NCBI RefSeq assembly: GCF_900167535.1
Contig: NZ_FUYE01000003.1
Location: 1 to 64,000 of the forward strand
DNA from: Prosthecobacter debontii
GTDB taxonomy: Bacteria; Verrucomicrobiota; Verrucomicrobiia; Verrucomicrobiales; Verrucomicrobiaceae
Length of the DNA: 64,000 nucleotides
Direction: 5' to 3'
Shown here: positions 42,501 through 51,082 of the stretch, piece by piece
How positions within the stretch are numbered: the stretch's first letter is position 1
Layout: every line of letters begins with the position of its first letter
Position numbers and translations under genes: made by a program
Notes under the pieces: model-generated
What the model saw: the letters and a program-made list of their open reading frames with translations, nothing else
The model's database searches: none
Told to the model about the DNA's origin: nothing

Positions 42501-44303
42501 ATGCGTCTCGTTGCTTTGTCTCTCATTCTCGCCGCCTTCACGGGCTTATCCGCTGCTGACCTGCAAACGGATGTGTGCATTTATGGTGCCACTCCCGGCG
42601 GTGTTGCGGCCGCTCTTTCAGCCGCGCGTTCAGGCAGTGAGGTGGTTTTGGTCGAGCCGACGGCCCGCATCGGAGGCTTGCTGACCAGCGGTCTATCTCA
42701 CACCGACTTCCATTCGCTGGAATCCCTCACGGGCAGCTTTCTGGAGTTTAGCCAGAAGGTGAAAGCCTATTATGTGAAGACTTACGGTGCCGATTCAGAG
42801 CAGGTCAAAGCCTGCTTCGAAGGCACCTTTGGCGAGCCCAAAGTGAACCTCCTGATCTTGGAGCAAATGCTGGCGGGGGAATCGCGCATCCAGATTCACC
42901 GTGGCGCCGCGCTGGAAAAGGTGGAAAAGGAGGGCACCCAGATCGGTGCGATTCACTTCAAAGGTTTGAGTGTTCATGCCAAGGTCTTCGTGGATGGCAG
43001 TTATGAGGGCGACCTCTTAGCGAAAGCAGGCGTCAGTTATCATGTCGGACGTGAAGGGCGGGATGACTATGGCGAATCTCTAGCTCCTGAAAAAGGTGAC
43101 TCGCAATTGCAGGCCTACAATTTCCGCTTCTGCGCTACCGATGATTCTGCCAATCGCGTTCCGATCGCTGCACCTGCCGGCTACAAACGGGAGGATTTCC
43201 TGCCCGTGCTGGATTTTCTCAAGCCTGGCGAAATCGAGCGCGTCTTTGGTTATCCTTCCAAATGCATCGTGAAGGCTCAAACACCGGCTTTACCGAACCA
43301 CAAGTATGACTTGAACGATGTCTCTCGCGGCCTTGTTCGCCTCTCCATGCCGGGACATAATCTAGGCTGGCCGGAAGGGGATGCCGCTGCACGCCAAGCC
43401 ATCTTCGCCGAACATCTCCGTTACAACGTGGGATTGCTTTACTTCCTGATCAACGATGAAGCCGTTCCGGCTCATATCCAGGAACCGGCAAGAGCCTGGG
43501 GATGGTGTAAAGACGAGTTCACCGAGACCGACCACCTGCCACCCCAACTCTATGTGCGCGAAGCCCGCCGTATGACGGGGGAGCATATCTATGTGCAACA
43601 GGATAGCGAGCACGCCGCTGGAGACGCGCGGGCGAAGCTGTTCACGGACTCCATCGCCATGGGAGACTATGGGAACAACTGCCACGGCACCTCTCACGAA
43701 GGACCTCAAATCGGCGGCAAGCATGGTGGCGAGCTCTACAATCCTGTGCCGCCTTACCAGATCCCGTATGGTGCACTGGTGCCCAAGGCTGCTGAATGCA
43801 CAAACCTCTTGGTTCCCGTAGCGCTCTCTTCCTCTCACGTCGGGTTCTGTGCCCTGCGGCTGGAACCGATCTGGATGTCCCTGGGACAAGCGACAGGACA
43901 CGCCGCTGCACTTGCTGCAAAATCCGGCCAAAGCGTGCAGGATGTCCCCGTGCCCAAGCTTCAAACCCTGCTCTGGGCGGATCACTCAGCCACCCTCTAT
44001 GTCGCAGATGTGCCGCCAGGACATACTCTCTTCACCGCCGTCCAGTGGTGGGGCACTGCGGGCGGCCTGCATGGCCTCAATCCCATGCCTGCGAAACTTG
44101 GCCAGCGTGGCAAGAACTTGCATGGCCAGTATTACGAGGCCAATCCCGGCCATGCTGTGGAACTGGATAAAGCCCTTGATGACGCTACCCGCACGCGCTG
44201 GCTGGAGCTTGCTCAGAAGCTCGGCGTTCCGACTTCCACACTAACGCAAACGAAGACACGGGGTGGCTTCATTGAAAAGGCTTTCACCGCTGCCAAACCC
44301 TGA
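42501..44303 (+). CDS. Secreted FAD-dependent oxidoreductase
   Basis: This 600-residue protein starts at MRLVALSLILAAFTGLSAAD, a signal peptide, rather than 13 codons upstream in the previous gene. An FAD-type dinucleotide fold follows immediately (CIYGATPGGVAAALSAARSG) with EPTARIGGLLTSGLSHTD. This matches the FAD-dependent oxidoreductase family often found in PVC and Bacteroidetes genomes beside carbohydrate genes and annotated as xanthan-lyase-associated. The VFVDGSYEGDLLAKAG segment near 165-180 and a C-terminal GQATGHAAALAAKSG complete the fold. The substrate is not inferable. Confidence 0.85.
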   Translation: MRLVALSLILAAFTGLSAADLQTDVCIYGATPGGVAAALSAARSGSEVVLVEPTARIGGLLTSGLSHTDFHSLESLTGSFLEFSQKVKAYYVKTYGADSEQVKACFEGTFGEPKVNLLILEQMLAGESRIQIHRGAALEKVEKEGTQIGAIHFKGLSVHAKVFVDGSYEGDLLAKAGVSYHVGREGRDDYGESLAPEKGDSQLQAYNFRFCATDDSANRVPIAAPAGYKREDFLPVLDFLKPGEIERVFGYPSKCIVKAQTPALPNHKYDLNDVSRGLVRLSMPGHNLGWPEGDAAARQAIFAEHLRYNVGLLYFLINDEAVPAHIQEPARAWGWCKDEFTETDHLPPQLYVREARRMTGEHIYVQQDSEHAAGDARAKLFTDSIAMGDYGNNCHGTSHEGPQIGGKHGGELYNPVPPYQIPYGALVPKAAECTNLLVPVALSSSHVGFCALRLEPIWMSLGQATGHAAALAAKSGQSVQDVPVPKLQTLLWADHSATLYVADVPPGHTLFTAVQWWGTAGGLHGLNPMPAKLGQRGKNLHGQYYEANPGHAVELDKALDDATRTRWLELAQKLGVPTSTLTQTKTRGGFIEKAFTAAKP

Positions 44304-44324
44304 GTCACCCAAAATCACGAACGT

Positions 44325-45110
44325 CTAGTTAGGCTTACCCTTCGCCAGCAGCTTGCGCTCGTAGAGCTTCGCATACTTGAGGAAGGTGTAAAGAAAGGCG
44401 TACATCCCCAAAACCACTCCGGGGAAACCATCTTTATATCCTTGTTTTACGAGATACCATTTGAAGGCTGCAACCCAAGGCCGTGTGATGACTTTTCCCA
44501 ATGAAGCACTGGTGACCTCGCTTTGATCGGTGCCGCGTGCTGCACGGCTCGTGTAATGATTCACCTTGCCAAATAGGTCGTGAATGGAGCCTGTCGTATC
44601 ATGGACCAGTAGGCCAGGCAGTGGTAAAATGCTACAACTCTTAAATCCTACAGGCTTATCATCGACAGGACGATCATTGAACTGAACTGACTGCCGATTG
44701 AAGAGGCGGACCACTCGATCTGGCGATGAGACGGGATAAAACGCATGCAGGCTGCGTCCCAAGAACAGCCACTCCCGATGGACCCTGTAAGCATCGTGAT
44801 GAACAGGTCCTTTCTCTTTCCATGCCCTCAAAATCTGAGCTAACTCAGCATTTACGGACTCATCAGCATCCACACAAAACACCCAATCATGGCTAGCCAA
44901 GGCAATGGCTTTATTCATTTGAACGCCATGATACAGATAAGGCTCCTGGGTAATTTTTGACGTGTAACGGCGGGCGATGTCCAGAGTCGAATCCGTGCTG
45001 AAAGAGTCCACGACAATAATCTCGTCGGCCAGACCCACTAGGCTGGAGAGAGTCGCATCAAGGGTGCGCTCGGCATTGTAGGTCACACAGCAAAAGGAGA
45101 TCGGCGTCAT
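44325..45110 (-). CDS. Family 2 glycosyltransferase (WaaE/KdtX-like)
   Basis: This 261-residue GT2 enzyme has the nucleotide-sugar fold SFCCVTYNAERTLDATLSSL, EIIVVDSFSTDSTLDIA near residue 30-45, and the D-x-D metal site FCVDADESV near residue 80. The C-terminal region FLYTFLKYAKLYERKL is amphipathic and probably membrane-associated. It resembles LPS inner-core beta-glucosyltransferases of the WaaE/KdtX group. The acceptor and donor are inferred only by similarity. It lies downstream of the priming sugar transferase on the same strand. Confidence 0.87.
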   Translation of the reverse strand: MTPISFCCVTYNAERTLDATLSSLVGLADEIIVVDSFSTDSTLDIARRYTSKITQEPYLYHGVQMNKAIALASHDWVFCVDADESVNAELAQILRAWKEKGPVHHDAYRVHREWLFLGRSLHAFYPVSSPDRVVRLFNRQSVQFNDRPVDDKPVGFKSCSILPLPGLLVHDTTGSIHDLFGKVNHYTSRAARGTDQSEVTSASLGKVITRPWVAAFKWYLVKQGYKDGFPGVVLGMYAFLYTFLKYAKLYERKLLAKGKPN

Positions 45111-45214
45111 GGAACAGAAAAGCGACTATGCTCGGAGGAGAAGCATGCGGTGGCCGCTTATTTCGGAGAAACCTCCGTAGGTTGCAAGGAAGGAATCCGA
45201 GACGAACTCTTCGT

Positions 45215-46609
45215 TCAAGAAGCCCCGGCTCCCCGCAGCACAGCGGGCAGGGTGCGAAGGAGGATTTTCAGATCCAACCACAAGGACCAGTTGTCGATGT
45301 ATTGCAGGTCCAGCGCCACCCATTCCTCGAAGTTACGGATGCCATTGCGTCCTGTCACTTGCCATAAACAAGTGAGCCCCGGCTTCACACTCAAACGCCG
45401 CCGCTGAGCATGCTTCTCGATCTTTTCGATCTCATAGACCGGAAGGGGACGGGGCCCGACGAGGCTCATCTCCCCACGCAATACGTTCAAAAGCTGTGGC
45501 AGTTCATCGATGCTCATCCGCCGTAACCAGCGGCCAAAGGCAAAAATGCGAGGATCACGTGTGACTTTAAACACGGGGCCGTCCATCTCATTGACTGCCT
45601 CCAGCTCTGCCCGCCGTTCCTCGGCATCCAGGCTCATGGTGCGGAACTTCCACATCTTAAAGGGCTTCCCATAACGGCCGGAACGCTCCTGGCGAAAAAA
45701 AACAGGCCCAGGCGAGGAGAACCGAATGCCAATGATGGCGATGAGCCACAGCGGCAGGGACAGCACGAGCAAGACGGCAGCTCCCACCCGATCCACGATC
45801 TCTTTAAACCACAACGCCCAAGAGATCTGAGGCGTGCTATGGAATACCAGCATGAGCCGACCGCCCAACACATCAAAGGTGGGCCGAGCGATGGCTGTCT
45901 GAAAGAAATCCGCAGCAATCCAGGCCTCCACACCCTCGGTTTCACAGGCCTGCACGGCCTCTTCAATCTTGCTGAAATGCACGTGTTGTGCGGCAAAGAT
46001 GACCCGCACGGCGGAGTACTGATGCATGGCCTTCACTAGATCACTGATCGGCCGGGTAGTGATATCAATGCGGTCCGCCACCTCGATACTGGCCAGTTGC
46101 TCGGGCGGCAGCATGTCCAAAAAACGCTGAATATCCGCCTCCAGCCCAGCGAGCAGCACACACTCACGCCCAGCTCCAGAGGAGATCTGCTGGCGTAGCC
46201 GATGCCGCTGCACACTCTCCCGAATCAGCAGGGCGGTCCCTGCCATCGCCACCGCGAAGATCACCACCGAGCGGCTAGGCACTTCCCATTTTAAAAACAC
46301 GACAAAGGTGCCCACGATCATGCCCATGATCACCAGTGCTTCTGCTAACTGGCGCAAACTCTGCGCTGGGGTCTTATGATAGAGGTTGCTGTAAAAACCA
46401 CGTGCCTCCAGCACCAGGGGTGTGAAAGGGCCGACGACCGCCATCACCCAGTAGAGTTTCTCCATCGGGGGGATCTCCACTAACTCCGGCCATATCCCAG
46501 ATAGGACGGTCGAACGTAAAAAGTGAGCAAGCCAAAGACAGAAAATAAGCAAAGCGCTATCCAGTAGCTGGGTGAGCTGCAAATTGATTTCTTGTCGGCG
46601 GCCAAGCAT
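45215..46609 (-). CDS. Polyprenyl glycosylphosphotransferase (priming sugar transferase)
   Basis: This 464-residue WbaP/WcaJ-type enzyme starts exopolysaccharide repeat-unit synthesis by moving a sugar-1-phosphate to undecaprenyl phosphate. It has four N-terminal transmembrane helices, a central Rossmann-like domain (about 130-260), one further membrane helix (AAVLLVLSLPLWLIAIIGIR), and the catalytic C-terminal domain with FFRQERSGRYGKPFKMWKFR, MSIDELPQLLNVLRGEMSLV and GPRPLP. The ending SVKPGLTCLWQVTGR is typical. The sugar is unknown. It is divergent from aroD. Confidence 0.93.
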   Translation of the reverse strand: MLGRRQEINLQLTQLLDSALLIFCLWLAHFLRSTVLSGIWPELVEIPPMEKLYWVMAVVGPFTPLVLEARGFYSNLYHKTPAQSLRQLAEALVIMGMIVGTFVVFLKWEVPSRSVVIFAVAMAGTALLIRESVQRHRLRQQISSGAGRECVLLAGLEADIQRFLDMLPPEQLASIEVADRIDITTRPISDLVKAMHQYSAVRVIFAAQHVHFSKIEEAVQACETEGVEAWIAADFFQTAIARPTFDVLGGRLMLVFHSTPQISWALWFKEIVDRVGAAVLLVLSLPLWLIAIIGIRFSSPGPVFFRQERSGRYGKPFKMWKFRTMSLDAEERRAELEAVNEMDGPVFKVTRDPRIFAFGRWLRRMSIDELPQLLNVLRGEMSLVGPRPLPVYEIEKIEKHAQRRRLSVKPGLTCLWQVTGRNGIRNFEEWVALDLQYIDNWSLWLDLKILLRTLPAVLRGAGAS

Positions 46610-46673
46610 AGTCGCGTTAATATAGCCTACAAACGGTCCTTTATTCCTATTAAAATTATAGCAAACCTAGCGA

Positions 46674-47384
46674 ATGCCTCAACTGCTTTCCTCCAGCAAT
46701 CTGCTCCTCTCTTCTCGCCCACTGGCGGTGGGAGTCATCCCCGATCCTGCCACTCTGGACCTCTGGGCAAGCTACAGCCTTGAGCAGAAAACGGCTGCTT
46801 GCGACGTCATCGAGCTCCGTCTGGACACGCTGCAACTGTCTGCGGAAAAAGTGCGAGCCGCTCTCGTGGGCAATCAAACGCCTGTGCTGCTTACGGCCCG
46901 TCATCCGGCAGAAGGTGGACAGGGCACGGTGGAAGCCGCTGGCAGAATCGCCCTGCTGGAGCCTCTCCTCGACCTCGCCGCTCTCGTGGATATCGAGCTG
47001 CGCAGCGCCATGGAAATGCGCCCTCTGGTGCAAAAAGCTCAAGGAATGGGAGTGCGTGTCATGGGATCCTTCCACGATTTCCAGACCACCCCTGGGGAGG
47101 AAGTCTTGCGCGGGGCCATCAACTTTGCTCAACCCGCGGGGCTGGACGCAGTGAAGATCGCTACGTTCCTGAATAATTCTACCGACCTGACCCGCCTGAT
47201 CGCGCTCACCTCGGAGGTCCATCGCCTGCGCCTCTCCTGCATGGGGATGGGGCCATTGGGCAGAGTCTCGCGGTTGGTCCTTGCAAAGTGTGGCAGCTTG
47301 CTCAACTACGGCTATCTCGGTGAGTCAAATGCTCCCGGACAATGGCCTGCCCCCCGGCTGAAAGAACTTCTGGCTGAACTGTGA
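46674..47384 (+). CDS. aroD: Type I 3-dehydroquinate dehydratase
   Basis: This 236-residue TIM barrel catalyses the third shikimate pathway step by a Schiff-base mechanism. The catalytic histidine is in GSFHDFQTTP near residue 129, and the lysine in LDAVKIATFLN near 161. The N-terminal acid-rich strand DVIELRLDTL is the usual substrate region. Length matches the type I enzyme. The next gene begins at the following base after its stop codon, so the two are tightly linked. Confidence 0.92.
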   Translation: MPQLLSSSNLLLSSRPLAVGVIPDPATLDLWASYSLEQKTAACDVIELRLDTLQLSAEKVRAALVGNQTPVLLTARHPAEGGQGTVEAAGRIALLEPLLDLAALVDIELRSAMEMRPLVQKAQGMGVRVMGSFHDFQTTPGEEVLRGAINFAQPAGLDAVKIATFLNNSTDLTRLIALTSEVHRLRLSCMGMGPLGRVSRLVLAKCGSLLNYGYLGESNAPGQWPAPRLKELLAEL

Positions 47385-47385
47385 T

Positions 47386-48438
47386 ATGATCTCTTTCCCA
47401 ACATCCAAGCCCTGCCGGTGGATTACCCTGCTGGTCCTACTGCCTCTGACTGGCTGCCTTGAAGATCCTCAACGTGAGGAAAAGCTGAAATGGCGGGAAG
47501 AAGAGGTCAACGCCAAAGAAGCGGCCGTCATCCAGCGCGAACTCGCCCTGGCCAAAGAGAAGCAAGTCCTGGAAAGCGCCCGCCTCGACCTCGTGGCCAA
47601 GGAAAAGAATGTGGCCATGCTACAGGAGCAGCTGGCTGATGAGGTGGAAAAGACCAAACGGGTGAGGCGTGAGATCGAAATCAAGGAGCTGCGCGGCCCT
47701 ATTCCCCAGGTCAGTGCTGACCGTGTTATCGTGATCGATGTCGACTCGGACGAAGTCCTTTTCGAGAAAAATCCTGATAAACGCGGTGCCATTGCCAGCA
47801 CGACCAAGTTGCTGACCGCCCTCCTCGTAGTGGAGGCAGGAGATCTCGACAAAATCGTCACGATTGAGCAAAGCGATACCCAATGTGCGCCTGTGCGCCT
47901 GGGGCTGAAAGCGGGCGAGCAATACACTCGCCGTCAACTCCTGACGGCGGTGCTGGTGAAAAGCTCCAATGACATCGCTCAGGCGCTGGCTCGTGACAAC
48001 GCAGGCAGTCTGGAAGCCTTCGTCGCCAAGATGAATGCCAAATGCGCAGAACTCGGCCTCAAGGATAGTCATTACGTGAACCCTCACGGCCTGCCCGCCC
48101 GTGACGGAGATGAGCCCTTCAGCACCGCTCGTGATCTGAGCGTCATCGCCAAAGCATGCGACACGAAGCCTGACATCCGTGCGATCGTGAAGCTGCAGAA
48201 CTTTTCCTTCAAATGGCCTAACGGCCGTGTGACGGAACTCTCCAATACCAATCGTGTGCTGCGTAGCGCGAGCTACTGCGACGGCATGAAGACCGGCTAC
48301 ACCGATGCCGCCGGGTATTGTCTCGTGGCCAGTGGTGAGCGCAATGGCCGACGCCGCATCGTGATTGTGCTGAACGATACCGAAAGCGGTGTCTGGCGAG
48401 ACGCTCAGTCGCTCCTCGACTGGGCCCTGAAAGCCTAA
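47386..48438 (+). CDS. Lipoprotein D-alanyl-D-alanine carboxypeptidase (S11) with coiled coil
   Basis: This 350-residue protein begins with a lipoprotein signal (LLVLLPLTGCLEDPQ; Cys near residue 25), then a coiled coil of about 80 residues (EEKLKWREEEVNAKEAAVIQ to DEVEKTKRVRREIEIKE). The penicillin-binding S11 domain follows, with the S-x-x-K motif ASTTKLLTAL near 137-142, SSN near 193 and KTGYT near 301. It trims pentapeptide side chains of peptidoglycan. A lipidated, coiled-coil-spaced S11 enzyme is unusual compared with amphipathic-helix-anchored DacA types. It starts one base after the aroD stop, suggesting co-translation. Confidence 0.9.
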   Translation: MISFPTSKPCRWITLLVLLPLTGCLEDPQREEKLKWREEEVNAKEAAVIQRELALAKEKQVLESARLDLVAKEKNVAMLQEQLADEVEKTKRVRREIEIKELRGPIPQVSADRVIVIDVDSDEVLFEKNPDKRGAIASTTKLLTALLVVEAGDLDKIVTIEQSDTQCAPVRLGLKAGEQYTRRQLLTAVLVKSSNDIAQALARDNAGSLEAFVAKMNAKCAELGLKDSHYVNPHGLPARDGDEPFSTARDLSVIAKACDTKPDIRAIVKLQNFSFKWPNGRVTELSNTNRVLRSASYCDGMKTGYTDAAGYCLVASGERNGRRRIVIVLNDTESGVWRDAQSLLDWALKA

Positions 48439-48456
48439 CTCCCATCAAACTCTGCC

Positions 48457-49155
48457 ATGCCTGAAGCCCCCACCGCTGAATTCGACGCCTACGCAGGCGA
48501 TTACGATGCTGCCATCAACAGGGGGCTCAAGTTCACCGGCGAGACCAAGGAATACTTTGCCGAAACCCGGATCGAGTGGCTGAAGGCCCGGCTGAAAGAA
48601 GTGGGTCTGACGCCCAAGAGTTGTCTGGATTTCGGATGCGGGACAGGCACCTCGGCCCCGTTGCTCGTGTCGGGATTGGGATTGGACACTTACATCGGCT
48701 ACGATCCCTCCAGCGAATCGATCACTGAAGCGAGCAAGGAACACCCAGATCCAGCCTGCACTTTCATCCATGATGTGGACAAGCTGCCCAAACACACTCT
48801 GGATCTCGCTTTCTGTAACGGCGTGTTCCATCACATTCCCATCGCAGCACGGCAGGAAGCCTTTCAGCACGTTTATGACAGTCTGCGCCCTGGTGGCTGG
48901 TTTGCCTTCTGGGAAAACAATAAGTGGAATCCCATCGTGCATCTCTTGATGAGTCGCGTTCCCTTTGACCGCGATGCCATCATGCTTTTCCCTGGCGAAG
49001 CAGCCCGCCACATGGAGAGGGCTGGATTTAAGATCGGATTGAGAGACTATTTGTTCGTCTTCCCTGCCAGCCTTAAAGCGCTTCGCCCCCTAGAGCCTGC
49101 CTTGTGCAAGCTACCCTTGGGCGGTCAGTATTTGATCCTCGCTCACAAGGTTTAA
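48457..49155 (+). CDS. SAM-dependent methyltransferase
   Basis: This 232-residue class I methyltransferase has the SAM-binding glycine motif CLDFGCGTGTSAPLL near residue 52-66, an acidic end of strand 2 (YIGYDPSSES) and the motif IV strand LDLAFCNGVFHHIP near 115-128. It probably modifies a small molecule or lipid, but the acceptor is not identifiable. It follows the carboxypeptidase on the same strand and ends 4 bases inside the convergent endonuclease-family gene. Confidence 0.85.
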   Translation: MPEAPTAEFDAYAGDYDAAINRGLKFTGETKEYFAETRIEWLKARLKEVGLTPKSCLDFGCGTGTSAPLLVSGLGLDTYIGYDPSSESITEASKEHPDPACTFIHDVDKLPKHTLDLAFCNGVFHHIPIAARQEAFQHVYDSLRPGGWFAFWENNKWNPIVHLLMSRVPFDRDAIMLFPGEAARHMERAGFKIGLRDYLFVFPASLKALRPLEPALCKLPLGGQYLILAHKV

Positions 49156-50315
49156 TCAGGGCTTCGCTCAAGGTCTTTAAGCACCAGCGTCGCAGCTAAA
49201 GCTCGGTGTTGGGAAGGGCGATCGGGTTCTGTTACGCATTGGATTGCCTCCCAGTGGCGATCATAAAAGACGTAATCAATTCGCATCCATGGACCGCCAG
49301 CACTCAACGGGTTGTTGGTAAAACCAGGAAAGGTGAGACCGAACCCCTGGCCAGCTTCTGCATGTGAATCCTTGAGCTGCCGAGTGATCATCCTGTGGAT
49401 GTAACCTATGTGGGGAGCATTGAAGTCCCCAGCGGCGATCACAGGTAAAGAATCCTGACGGATCGCGGCTAAGACGATCTCGGCATCGGCAATCTGGCCA
49501 TTCCAAAACTGCTGTAGGCGCTGGCGCTTCTCCGCCCAAGGGGTTCCGGGAAGTCCTAAAATGCCATACAAAAACGGCCCCCATTTTTGATATGCCAAAG
49601 TTTCGCGAGGTGAATGCAAGTGTACACTGTAAAGGGCAACTTGCTTTCCCTTCCAATCGATCACGAATCGCACCGCCTTGGGAGACTGTCCGGGCAACGA
49701 TGCCAGTGCTGAACTCTCCAAAATAGGATAGCGACTCAAAATGGTGTGTTCCCGCACACTCTGCATGAAGGGAAACTCGGCGTAGTTGCCGGACCTCTCA
49801 TAGCTAGATGCCTTGCCAGGACTCTCCTGAAGAACGATCACATCGGGCTGAGTAGCGTTCTTAAAGGGCTGCAAACTTTGATTCATATGCTGCCCATGAT
49901 TGTTGGTCATAACAATCAAAGCGTCATTCCCGCCCTCTCGCTCATGGCCACTCAGGTTCCATCGCCACCCCAAAAAATCATATCCAAACCATGCCATCGT
50001 CAGCGCGAGGAGACATAAGGCACGCCGATGCAGGCAAAGAGTCATCAAAGCCAAGGGCAAGGCAGGCAGCCACCAAATCGCCGGTGGTAAAAAAAGCAAA
50101 AAGGCCGTCGTCGGATTCCTCTCACCGACCCAACTTGAAACCAAGGTAAGCCCAACCAAGACCGCAATATACAGCAACGTCGTCCACAGAGTCAGAAAGC
50201 GCAGCCACCGCACTAACAGCATCCCGCAACCTTCGTTTTCTGAAGCCTCAATGAGGGCATGTCCCGCGCGGGCCAACCATGCTCTTTTGGCAGCCACCTT
50301 CGTTTCAGCATCCAT
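49152..50315 (-). CDS. Membrane-anchored endonuclease/exonuclease/phosphatase-fold protein
   Basis: This 387-residue protein has three N-terminal hydrophobic segments (LTLWTTLLYIAVLVGLTLVS, PPAIWWLPALPLALMTLCLH and ALCLLALTMAWFGYDFLGW). An EEP domain follows, with VIVLQESPGKASSYER near 180, YSVHLHSPRE near 225, PVIAAGDFNAPHIGYIHR near 295 and a C-terminal RIDYVFYDRHW near 345. These carry the Glu, Asp, Asn and metal-site residues of the family, so phosphodiesterase or phosphatase activity is likely, facing the periplasm. It resembles YafD-type proteins. The substrate is unknown. Confidence 0.85.
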   Translation of the reverse strand: MDAETKVAAKRAWLARAGHALIEASENEGCGMLLVRWLRFLTLWTTLLYIAVLVGLTLVSSWVGERNPTTAFLLFLPPAIWWLPALPLALMTLCLHRRALCLLALTMAWFGYDFLGWRWNLSGHEREGGNDALIVMTNNHGQHMNQSLQPFKNATQPDVIVLQESPGKASSYERSGNYAEFPFMQSVREHTILSRYPILESSALASLPGQSPKAVRFVIDWKGKQVALYSVHLHSPRETLAYQKWGPFLYGILGLPGTPWAEKRQRLQQFWNGQIADAEIVLAAIRQDSLPVIAAGDFNAPHIGYIHRMITRQLKDSHAEAGQGFGLTFPGFTNNPLSAGGPWMRIDYVFYDRHWEAIQCVTEPDRPSQHRALAATLVLKDLERSPD

Positions 50316-50376
50316 GCATTAAACAGTCAGCTTTGGCTATAAAGACTACCTGTCATTTGATAGATCGCCCAACGGA

Positions 50377-50631
50377 TCACTCGGGCTGGCCAAATTTCTC
50401 TTGGAGGGGGGGATCCGGGACCATGATCATTGGTTGATCCGTCTCATGGAACGCCGGAATAAAAGGCTGCTCAACCTTCTCCCACACACCGGGCCCTTTT
50501 CGATTGGGATCCGTTTCTTTCAGATAGATCGCCCAGCTAGCCAGAGCCAAAATAGTCATCAGCCCCATCATTAGCAGCGATTCTAGAACCGTAAATGCTG
50601 GTAGGAAGGGAGACGAGGACGTAAAGCGCAT
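50377..50631 (-). CDS. Small pseudopilin-like protein
   Basis: This 84-residue protein has a prepilin-type N-terminus: after SPFLPA comes FTVLESLLMMGLMTILALAS, with a plausible cleavage Ala12/Phe13 and Glu at position +5 of the mature form, then a single hydrophobic helix. The C-terminal 50 residues are soluble and proline-rich. It may be a minor pseudopilin of a type II secretion or pilus system, although no such gene is near. A start further downstream is not possible without losing the motif. Confidence 0.5.
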   Translation of the reverse strand: MRFTSSSPFLPAFTVLESLLMMGLMTILALASWAIYLKETDPNRKGPGVWEKVEQPFIPAFHETDQPMIMVPDPPLQEKFGQPE

Positions 50632-50707
50632 GCAGCAAACAGAAGAGTAAAATCATCAGGCACAGGGCTTTAAACCATGTGCAAATAAAGCTCTAGAATC
50701 ACTCGAT

Positions 50708-50878
50708 CTAGAACATGGAACGCTCTCGCTGAACTTCTCTGGGCACATATGTGCGAGGAGCGGCAGCGTCACCACCTCGGCTACCATAGTAGTTTCCATA
50801 GGAACTATGGCCGAAAGGATATGCACAACTGCTCAAAAGAGCACCCACTGTGAGAGCGAGAGTAAGGCGAAGGATCAT
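50708..50878 (-). CDS. Small lipoprotein, unknown function
   Basis: This 56-residue protein begins MILRLTLALTVGALLSSCAY, a clear lipoprotein signal with the lipobox cysteine at residue 18, followed by a Gly/Tyr/Ser-rich mature region (PFGHSSYGNYYGSRGGD) and a basic end. The frame is open 59 codons further upstream, but that part is cysteine-rich and non-signal-like, so the ATG at 50878 is preferred. Function is unknown. Confidence 0.6.
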   Translation of the reverse strand: MILRLTLALTVGALLSSCAYPFGHSSYGNYYGSRGGDAAAPRTYVPREVQRERSMF

Positions 50879-51082
50879 GAGGTATGCAGCTTGAAGTTCA
50901 GGGAACACGCACCTCACTGCCAAAAGACAGCGGCACCGATCAACATCCCTTATGGGTTGGGCTTTGCAAGCGTCAAGAATGCCCTCTTGTTTTCCCAGTG
51001 TGTAGGATTTCCCTGAAAAATGGTGGCAACGATGGGACAATTCTTGCATAGACAAGCCGCGTTAGCTCTCGCATCTCCCATC

